Of a stretch of DNA of 31,569 bases, positions 26,385-31,569 are shown piece after piece (position 1 is the stretch's first letter; every line of letters begins with the position of its first letter). The stretch is taken from positions 1 to 31,569 of the forward strand of contig JAQBQL010000177.1 of assembly GCA_028287035.1 (NCBI GenBank), in the 5' to 3' direction. Below the pieces are notes generated by a model that saw only the letters and a program-made list of their open reading frames with translations, had not been told where the DNA came from and ran no database searches. The translations under genes and the position numbers were made by a program. The DNA is from Labilithrix sp. GTDB lineage: Bacteria; Myxococcota; Polyangia; Polyangiales; Polyangiaceae.

Positions 26385-27391
26385 CACTTCCGGACAACCG
26401 CGCCGGCCGGGGGCCGAGCAGTGCTCCCATCATGACCCTTCGATCTGCCTGGGTGCGCCGGCTGGCGCGCCTCCTCGTCCCGAGCGCACGGTCACTCCGG
26501 ATGGGCGCGTATTCGGGATTTGCGTTCGGCGTGCTCGCGGTGGCCTCGGGGCGCGCCGTCTACGCGGACGTCCGGGAGGTCGGCCTCGGGATGGGGCACC
26601 AGCTCGCCAAGCTCGAGGACCTCACCGGGAACGCCCAGCTCGTCACCGTCAACGGCGCCGTCGTCCACCGGGCGAGCGCTCACACCGCGCAACCGGTGAG
26701 CGAGGTGCTCGGGCGGTACGAGGCGTATTGCAAGGACAGCCCGGGGGCGCTCGGTCGCGCGATGAGCGATATCCCTGGTGCGCTCGCCGCCAGCGCCGCG
26801 ATCCCCCAGGGGCCGCTGGCGCGGTCCTCGGTGGTTCACGAGGAGCAGAACGGCCGGGGAATGGTGATTTGCTTCGTGGACGAGCCCGGCGCGGCGGCGC
26901 GTTCGCTCGTGCAGCGGCTGGAGGATGTCTCGACGAGCGGCGATCTGTCGCCCCTCGGTCATTTTCGCTATGCGTTCGCGGAGCCCAGCAAGGCCGGCAC
27001 GCACGTGGTCACCTTCTGGAGCGACGGGGAGATCAATCTGAAGAAGATGTTTCCCGCCGAGGGCGACGCGCCAGGGAGCGACTCGGCAGTCGCGCCTCGT
27101 CCGGCCGGCAGCAGGCGGACCCTGAGCGCTTCGGTCGAGGGTTACCCGGCGTCGGTGCGCATCTACGAGAGCCCGGCGGCCCGTCCGGCGGTCGAGCAGG
27201 AGGTCGACGCGGCCCTGCGCGCGCGTGGCTTCACGCGGGCAACGCGCAGCGAAAGCGGCAGCGCGTACGTCCGCAAGGACGGCGCCGAGATCTTCGTCTC
27301 GCTCGGCGACGCCGGAGCCCGGACCGCCGTCACCATCGTCGAGTCGTCAGCGACGGCTGCGAGCGGCGTGCGCGCGGAGGGACCGCGATGA
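26381..27391 (+). CDS. Exported protein of unknown function in the pseudopilin operon
   Basis: 336 residues if the GTG at 26381 is used. It overlaps the preceding stop, has GGAG about nine bases upstream, and repeats the GTGA junction seen at cpaB. An ATG at 26432 is the alternative. One hydrophobic segment (GAYSGFAFGVLAVASGRAVYA, about residues 45-65) looks like a signal peptide or anchor. The body has two parts: an N-terminal region with a cysteine pair (EAYCKDSP, MVICFVDEP), and after a proline/arginine linker a compact region (SASVEGYPASVRIYES...RARGFTRATRSESGSAYVRKDGAEIFVSL) predicted as mixed alpha/beta. I do not recognise a family. The position between a TadE-like gene and a lipoprotein suggests a periplasmic part of the Tad machine. 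Confidence 0.75.
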   Translation: MTLPDNRAGRGPSSAPIMTLRSAWVRRLARLLVPSARSLRMGAYSGFAFGVLAVASGRAVYADVREVGLGMGHQLAKLEDLTGNAQLVTVNGAVVHRASAHTAQPVSEVLGRYEAYCKDSPGALGRAMSDIPGALAASAAIPQGPLARSSVVHEEQNGRGMVICFVDEPGAAARSLVQRLEDVSTSGDLSPLGHFRYAFAEPSKAGTHVVTFWSDGEINLKKMFPAEGDAPGSDSAVAPRPAGSRRTLSASVEGYPASVRIYESPAARPAVEQEVDAALRARGFTRATRSESGSAYVRKDGAEIFVSLGDAGARTAVTIVESSATAASGVRAEGPR

Positions 27392-28059
27392 TCCCGCGTC
27401 AGGCGCTCGTGCTCGCGACGCTCGTGATGGCGGCCGCGGCATGTACCGGCGATCCGGACGGCGCGAAGAAGCCGTTCGAGGTCGACGTGATGGTGTTCGG
27501 GGACGGCGAGCACGGCCTCCCGGGCGCGCAGCTCGCGCTCGGCACCACCGTCCTCGGCACGACGGACGAGACGGGCCTCGCCCGCCTGGCGCTCACCGGC
27601 GCCGAGGGCGATTCGTTTGCCATCACGCTCCGCTGCCCGGCCGGCTTCGATGCGCCGGCCGAGGCGCTGCAGGTGCCGCTCCGCCGCTTCTCGGCAGGCT
27701 CGCGCGCGCCGCTCTTCAAGGGCCGATGCGCTCCTTCACTCCGTACGATCGTCGTCGGCATTCGTGCCGAGAACGGGCCCGACCTGCCGGTGCTCTATCT
27801 CGGAAAGGAGGTGGGACGGACCGACGAGAGCGGCGCGGCCCACGTCGTTCTCAACGTGAAGGCGGGCGAGCAGGTCACGCTCGCCCTCGACACACGGACG
27901 CTCGCCGAGGGGCGCCCGCACCTCCGCCCCGACAGCCCGACGCTCACGTTCGTCGCCAAGGAGCGCGACGACGTGGTCATCCTCGACCAGAAGTTCGATA
28001 TCGACAAACCCGCCGCGCGGCGGCGCAGCGCTCCACGCCCGGGACCGACGCGCATCTGA
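27388..28059 (+). CDS. Lipoprotein with two carboxypeptidase-regulatory/PEGA-like repeats
   Basis: 223 residues. The ATG at 27388 overlaps the previous stop (ATGA) and has GGAGGG six bases upstream, the best ribosome site of this operon. The signal ends in the lipobox MAAAACTGD. Two similar beta-sandwich repeats are visible. The first runs at about 33-85 with LPGAQLALGTTVLGTTDETGLARLAL. The second runs at about 120-175 with LPVLYLGKEVGRTDESGAAHVVL; both share the motif GxTDExGxA followed by a polar-aliphatic strand. Such repeats mediate envelope protein contacts. Two cysteines near LRCPAG and GRCAPS could form a disulfide between repeats. It is the last gene of the plus-strand Tad block and ends 33 bases before a convergent gene, with no terminator hairpin between. 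Confidence 0.82.
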   Translation: MIPRQALVLATLVMAAAACTGDPDGAKKPFEVDVMVFGDGEHGLPGAQLALGTTVLGTTDETGLARLALTGAEGDSFAITLRCPAGFDAPAEALQVPLRRFSAGSRAPLFKGRCAPSLRTIVVGIRAENGPDLPVLYLGKEVGRTDESGAAHVVLNVKAGEQVTLALDTRTLAEGRPHLRPDSPTLTFVAKERDDVVILDQKFDIDKPAARRRSAPRPGPTRI

Positions 28060-28092
28060 GCCTCGCGCCGCGACGGGCGAGCGAGATGGCGC

Positions 28093-28578
28093 TCACTCCG
28101 CGGCGCGGACCACGGGGAGGAGCGGCGCCTCGTCGGTGAGGAGGCGCGCGAGCGCGCCGTCGACCAGCGCCTTGTCCTCTTCGTCGGGCGGCAGGCACGA
28201 CGCGCCGGCTCCCGCCGCCATCAGGCGGAGCGTGGCGAGCTCGACGCGAGAGAGCTCGGCGACGCGCGCCAGCCGAAGCACGGGGATCTGGTACTTCAGG
28301 ACGTAGTCGCCGGGCGTGGCCGCGCCGAGGCCCGTGCCTTCGGAGTCGCGCGAGAGGGTCACCGCCGATGCGCGCGCGAGGTGCTTCGCGATCCCGCGCA
28401 GCGTCGCGGCGCGAGACTTCGCGCGCTGCACCGCGGGGCTCTTGAAGAGCGCGAACATGCGATTGCGCGCGTACACGCCGGGCGCCATCGCCATCGCCAC
28501 GGTGAGCGACTCGATCCGCCGCTCGTCACCGGCGACCGCAGCAGCGGGCCTCGCCCTCTTGCCGCTTCGCTTGCTCAT
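28093..28578 (-). CDS. Small conserved-looking protein of unknown function downstream of prfA
   Basis: 161 residues, start ATG at 28578 overlapping the prfA stop by four bases (28575-28578), so translation is probably coupled to prfA. A basic N-terminus ([14 protein letters not shown]) is followed by mostly helical sequence: IESLTVAMAMAPGVYARNRMFALFKSPAVQRAKSRAATLRGIAKHLARA, then VLKYQIPVLRLARVAELSRVELATLRLMAAGAG, then an acidic end. There is no signal peptide or membrane helix and a single Cys (ASCLPPDEEDK). I do not recognise a family. In many bacteria the gene after prfA is the release-factor methyltransferase prmC; this protein is too small and lacks the NPPY motif, so it is not PrmC. Confidence 0.8.
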   Translation of the reverse strand: MSKRSGKRARPAAAVAGDERRIESLTVAMAMAPGVYARNRMFALFKSPAVQRAKSRAATLRGIAKHLARASAVTLSRDSEGTGLGAATPGDYVLKYQIPVLRLARVAELSRVELATLRLMAAGAGASCLPPDEEDKALVDGALARLLTDEAPLLPVVRAAE

Positions 28579-29687
28579 GCGCCGTCGTCCGCCCCGCCGA
28601 AGCTCGGCAGGCCGCTCTCGCCGCCGGTGAGGTCGTTCAGCATCGCCGCCTGACGGTACGTGCGGAGCGCCGTGACGAGCTCGTCGAGGTCGCCCTCGAT
28701 GATGCGATCGAGCTTGTTCAGCGTGAGCTTGATGCGATGGTCGCTGATGCGGTTCTGCGGATAGTTGTAGGTGCGGATCTTCTGGCTGCGCTCGCCGCTG
28801 CCGACCATGCCCTTCCGCTCGGCGGAGATCGCGGCCTCGTGCTTCTGGATCTCGAGATCGAGAAGCCGGCTCTTCAGCACCTTCAGGGCCTTCGCCTTGT
28901 TCTTCAGCTGGGACCGCTCGTCCTGGCACTTCACGATCAGCCCCGAGGGCTTGTGCTGGATCTGGACGGCGCTGTTCGTGGTGTTCACGCCCTGCCCGCC
29001 CGGCCCGCCGCTCGCCGCGATCGAGATCTCGAGATCCTTCTCGTCGATCTGCACGTCGACGTCCTCGGCCTCGGGCATCACGGCGACGGTCGCGGTGGAC
29101 GTGTGGATGCGCCCCTGCGTCTCCGTCGCGGGGACGCGCTGCACGCGGTGGACGCCGCCCTCGAAGCGCATCTGCGAGTAGACGTCCTTGCCGTTCACGA
29201 GCGCGATGACCTCCTTGTATCCGCCCGTCGAGCTCTCGCTGAGCGACGCGATCTCGAGGTTCCAGCCCTTCGTCTCGGCGTAGCGCGAGTACATGCGGAA
29301 GAGATCGGCCGCGAACAGCGCGGCCTCTTCGCCGCCTTCACCGCCGCGGATCTCGAGGACGACGTTCTTCTTGTCGTTCGGATCGGTGGGCAACAGGAGG
29401 AGCTGGATCTCGCCGACGAGCCCGCGCAGCTGGGCCTGCAGCTCGGGCAGCTCCATCTCGACCATCTCGCGGAGGTCGGGGTCGGCGAGCGCCTCCTCGT
29501 CCTCGCGGATCTTCTTCTCGACCTCGCGGTACCGCTTGAAGGCGTGAACGAGCGGCTCGATGTCGTTGCGCTCGCGATTCAGCTTCGAGAGCTGGTTGCG
29601 GTCACCGAGCACGCGAGGGTCGCAGAGCAGGTCATCGAGCTCGAGGTACCGCTTGGAGAGTTGCTCGAGCTTGTCGAGAGGGAGCAT
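28575..29687 (-). CDS. prfA: Peptide chain release factor 1
   Basis: 370 residues. Recognises UAA and UAG stop codons and triggers peptide release in the ribosome. The stop-codon reading tripeptide PAT is at residues 186-188 ([14 protein letters not shown]), which separates RF1 from RF2 (SPF). The catalytic GGQ is at 230-232 ([12 protein letters not shown]). [14 protein letters not shown] and the basic domain [24 protein letters not shown] are canonical. The GGQ glutamine is normally methylated by PrmC, whose gene is not in the window. The gene starts six bases after the end of the DUF1385 gene, so the order rpmE-DUF1385-prfA common in many bacteria is kept. Confidence 0.98.
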   Translation of the reverse strand: MLPLDKLEQLSKRYLELDDLLCDPRVLGDRNQLSKLNRERNDIEPLVHAFKRYREVEKKIREDEEALADPDLREMVEMELPELQAQLRGLVGEIQLLLLPTDPNDKKNVVLEIRGGEGGEEAALFAADLFRMYSRYAETKGWNLEIASLSESSTGGYKEVIALVNGKDVYSQMRFEGGVHRVQRVPATETQGRIHTSTATVAVMPEAEDVDVQIDEKDLEISIAASGGPGGQGVNTTNSAVQIQHKPSGLIVKCQDERSQLKNKAKALKVLKSRLLDLEIQKHEAAISAERKGMVGSGERSQKIRTYNYPQNRISDHRIKLTLNKLDRIIEGDLDELVTALRTYRQAAMLNDLTGGESGLPSFGGADDGA

Positions 29688-29693
29688 CGAGCC

Positions 29694-30965
29694 TCAGATC
29701 AGGGGCGCGCTGGCAAGCCCGCTCGCCAGGTCCTTGCGGAGATGGCCCGTCGTCATGAGCGAGTCGAACGTCGCGTAGCGCACGTCGGCCGGCTTCGCGA
29801 CGCTCTTCTCGATGCCTTCCTCGCGGAACAGCGTCACGCGGAGCGAGGCGAGCGCGATCTCGAGCTGGTCGTCGTCGGGCTCGATCGTCGTGATCTTCTG
29901 CACGAGGAAGCCCGGCCAGAGGAGCGCGCGGAGCGGGCCCGTCGTGCAGTACTTCGCGAAGACGCGCTGGATCTCGAACGTGACCGCGGCGATGAGCGGG
30001 AGGAACGGGAGCTTCTCGAGGAAGAAGAGCAGGTTGTCGAGGACGAGCTTGCCGGTGTTGATCTTCGGCAGGAAGCCGCCGACCGCGGTGAAGACGAGGA
30101 TCGACACGAGGGCCACCATCACGAGGAAGGTGGTGCCGCAGCGCGGGTGGAGCGTCGTCTTGGCACGCGCATTCGAGACGGTGAGCGGCTCGCCCGCCTC
30201 GTAGGTGCTGATCGTCTTGTGCTCGGCGCCGTGATACTGGAACACGCGGCGGATGTCGGGGATGGCCCGCCGGATCACGAGCAGGTAGCTGACGACGATC
30301 GTGAGCTTGAAGGCGCCGGTCAGCGCCTGGAAGGCGGGCGACTGCACCTGCAGCCTCAGGCCGAGGAGCTTGTTCACGCCGGCAGCCGCGGCCTGCGGGA
30401 GCGCAATCATGAACGCGATCATCATGACGAGCATGAAGACCATCGGCCCCCGCGAGGCCTTCTTCTCGGGCTCGGCGGCCTCGGCCACGCCGGCGCGAAC
30501 GCCCTCCCCGTCGCCGTCCGCGGTGAGGAGGAGGAAGGTCGTGAACGCGAGCGAGCGGAGGACGCTCTGGGCCATCAGGAGCGCGCTGGTTGCGATGCTC
30601 GCCTTCTTGGTCTTGGTCTTGGTCTTGGTCTCGGCGGCGGCGTGCTCCTCGGCGTCGAAGTCGCGCTCGAGCTGCTCGGCGGAGAACTTCAGCGACTCGC
30701 TCCCGAGCTTCAAGCTCTCGACGAGGGAATGCATGCCGCGCACGAGCGGCAGCTTCGCGAAGCCCTGGCGCGTGTCCATCATGCCGCGCTCGCGCACGTG
30801 AAGCGTCCCGTCCTTGCGGCGGACCACGATCGCGAACGAGGTCGGCGATCGCATCATCACGCCTTCGAGCACCGCCTGCCCGCCGATGTACGGACCCGCG
30901 GGCTTCTTCTCGGGGACGCGGTACGGGTCGCGCGTGGCGCCTTCGGCGGATGAGGAATCAGACAT
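29694..30965 (-). CDS. YqhQ/DUF1385 family membrane protein
   Basis: 423 residues from the ATG at 30965. Family signatures are clear: GPYIGGQAVLEGVMMRSP at about 25-42, FQYHGAEHKTISTYEAGEPLT in the middle and HPRCGTTFLVMVALV afterwards. Several membrane helices are visible (MVFMLVMMIAFMIALP, AFKLTIVVSYLLVI, FLVMVALVSILVFTAVGGF, LPFLPLIAAVTFEI). Molecular function of the family is unknown to me. An insertion between the first domain and the helices contains a Lys-Thr repeat (KTKTKTKTKK) and an acidic Gly-rich stretch, making the protein longer than many homologues. The gene sits between rpmE and prfA, a widely seen arrangement. Confidence 0.92.
   Translation of the reverse strand: MSDSSSAEGATRDPYRVPEKKPAGPYIGGQAVLEGVMMRSPTSFAIVVRRKDGTLHVRERGMMDTRQGFAKLPLVRGMHSLVESLKLGSESLKFSAEQLERDFDAEEHAAAETKTKTKTKKASIATSALLMAQSVLRSLAFTTFLLLTADGDGEGVRAGVAEAAEPEKKASRGPMVFMLVMMIAFMIALPQAAAAGVNKLLGLRLQVQSPAFQALTGAFKLTIVVSYLLVIRRAIPDIRRVFQYHGAEHKTISTYEAGEPLTVSNARAKTTLHPRCGTTFLVMVALVSILVFTAVGGFLPKINTGKLVLDNLLFFLEKLPFLPLIAAVTFEIQRVFAKYCTTGPLRALLWPGFLVQKITTIEPDDDQLEIALASLRVTLFREEGIEKSVAKPADVRYATFDSLMTTGHLRKDLASGLASAPLI
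30607..30632. repeat. TTGGTC hexamer repeat in the DUF1385 gene
   Basis: About four tandem copies of TTGGTC encode the Lys-Thr run on the minus strand. Change in copy number keeps the frame. It lies in a low-complexity linker before the first membrane helix. Confidence 0.7.
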
Positions 30966-30987
30966 GCCCGACAACTCTACGCACGAG

Positions 30988-31021
30988 AAGGCGCGCCGGC
31001 TACTCGCTCCGGCGCGCCCCT
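30988..31021 (-). terminator. Hairpin between rpmE and the DUF1385 gene
   Basis: A perfect 10-bp stem GGCGCGCCGG (30990-30999) and CCGGCGCGCC (31009-31018) with a nine-base loop. On the minus strand, downstream of the rpmE stop, it is followed only by TTCTCG, so it is a weak or leaky terminator, possibly lowering expression of the following genes relative to rpmE. The other strand has CCTTTC after it. Confidence 0.6.
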
Positions 31022-31036
31022 TTCGCGAATCACGAT

Positions 31037-31318
31037 TCAGACAGCGTCGGCAGGCTCGGCCGCAGGCGCCGCAGCTTCCGTGGCCGCCGCGGGCGCAGCA
31101 GCTGCACCGGCCGCCGGCTTCGTGCCGTAGCGCTTGCGGAAGCGATCGACGCGGCCCGCCGCGTCCATCAGCTTCTGCGTGCCCGTGTAGAACGGGTGGC
31201 ACGCCGCGCAGATGTCGACCTGGAAATCGCCGCGTGTGGACTTGGTGATGAAGCTGTTTCCGCAGGCGCAATTGACGCTGGCGGCCGGGTATTCCGGGTG
31301 GATGCCTTCTTTGCTCAT
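31037..31318 (-). CDS. rpmE: 50S ribosomal protein L31 with Ala-rich C-terminal extension
   Basis: 93 residues. The core [30 protein letters not shown]...[31 protein letters not shown] is the zinc-binding (C+) form of L31, with cysteines at 17, 19, 37 and 40. The usual length is about 70 residues; here about 25 extra residues of Ala, Pro, Glu and Thr follow the core. The RBS is AAAGG about ten bases before the ATG, and it overlaps a small leader hairpin (31330-31346). Zinc-type L31 is replaced by a zinc-free form under zinc limitation in many bacteria, so the intact cysteines mark this as the zinc-replete form. Confidence 0.97.
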   Translation of the reverse strand: MSKEGIHPEYPAASVNCACGNSFITKSTRGDFQVDICAACHPFYTGTQKLMDAAGRVDRFRKRYGTKPAAGAAAAPAAATEAAAPAAEPADAV

Positions 31319-31329
31319 GACGTTCTACC

Positions 31330-31346
31330 TTTCGGCCCTTCCGAAA
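31330..31346 (-). promoter_or_regulatory. rpmE: Leader hairpin overlapping the rpmE ribosome-binding region
   Basis: On the minus strand TTTCGG-AAGGG-CCGAAA forms a 6-bp stem whose 3' arm runs into the AAAGG ribosome site about ten bases before the rpmE start. Folding would mask the site, as in autoregulated ribosomal protein leaders. Position and fold are visible; regulation is inferred. Confidence 0.4.
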
Positions 31347-31424
31347 ATAAGAAGGGGGACGCGTTCTTAGCCGGGGTTGACGCGCCCTGCAAGCGCGAGC
31401 GGCGAAGGCCGCCAGGCACATGCC

Positions 31425-31569
31425 TCAGAACGGGATCTCGTCGTCGCCCCCGCCGCCGCCGTAATCGCCGAAGTCGTCGGGCGCCGTCGGCGCCGGAGGC
31501 GCGCTGCGACCCTGGCCGCCGCCGCCGCCACCGCCTTGGCCCTGCGGGGTCGGCCGGCGCTCGTAGCCG
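31425..31569 (-). CDS. ssb: Single-stranded DNA-binding protein, C-terminal tail only
   Basis: The frame is open to the window edge and ends with TGA at 31425-31427. The visible 47 residues are a Gly/Gln/Pro-rich linker (GYERRPTPQGQGGGGG...) followed by the acidic tip DDEIPF, the conserved peptide by which bacterial SSB recruits repair and replication proteins. The OB-fold DNA-binding domain lies beyond the window. rpmE starts 106 bases downstream on the same strand. Confidence 0.93.
   Translation of the reverse strand, partial: GYERRPTPQGQGGGGGGGQGRSAPPAPTAPDDFGDYGGGGGDDEIPF

Noticed and set aside
28737..30953. Plus-strand open frame of 738 codons opposite prfA and the DUF1385 gene
   Set aside because: prfA and DUF1385 are certain. 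The long frame is an effect of high GC, and its composition (Leu, Arg, Glu, Asp-rich repeats) is typical of antisense of GC-rich genes.

Overview
The window is about 31.6 kb of very GC-rich bacterial chromosome with strong G/C third positions, dense genes and many 4-bp stop/start overlaps. The evidence fits a myxobacterium (Myxococcota, probably Polyangia): long Pro/Ala/Ser-rich proteins with acidic-threonine tracts, several FHA-like proteins, a Tad-type pilus locus, and paired M4 metalloprotease lipoproteins. This taxonomic call is inference; there is no rRNA or marker phylogeny here.

Left part (1-7877): the tail of a secreted hypothetical protein with a clean terminator, serS, a 584-residue acidic/proline-rich membrane protein on the minus strand, tRNA-Cys(GCA), a thioredoxin-fold lipoprotein, a radical SAM enzyme of the AmrS type, a frameshifted formylglycine-generating-enzyme-like gene, an ATP-grasp ligase and a HIT hydrolase.

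Centre (7881-28059): a large Tad secretion/pilus locus in two divergent blocks. The minus-strand block, read from about 18386 down to 7881, carries two Flp-type pilins (one only 56 residues), prepilin peptidase TadV/CpaA, CpaB/RcpC, the CpaC/RcpA secretin, an FHA-TadA fusion ATPase, TadB, TadC, an FHA-like membrane protein, a TadD-like TPR lipoprotein, a second TadA-type ATPase and a further FHA-like membrane protein. From tadV onward every junction overlaps, so it is probably one operon. The plus-strand block carries two tandem M4 metalloprotease lipoproteins, then an outer-membrane beta-barrel protein whose stop overlaps the start of a TadE pseudopilin, a TadG-like protein, a second TadE-like pseudopilin, a secreted protein of unknown function and a two-repeat lipoprotein. 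A 15-bp element is shared by the leaders of the two plus-strand units. One copy lies in the divergent region and is a full palindrome, so the blocks may be co-regulated. A working model is an envelope-spanning Tad-like machine with two motors, FHA/phosphothreonine control at one of them, several pseudopilins, and secreted proteases as possible effectors. It recalls the Kil Tad-like apparatus used by Myxococcus xanthus for contact-dependent prey killing, but that link is inference.

Right part (28093-31569): housekeeping genes on the minus strand: ssb (C-terminal tail only), rpmE, a YqhQ/DUF1385 membrane protein, prfA and a small unknown protein that sits where prmC often follows prfA.

No gene-free stretch exceeds 300 bases. 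The longest are 22652-22782 and 18387-18505, which hold the shared element, and 31319-31424, the rpmE leader.
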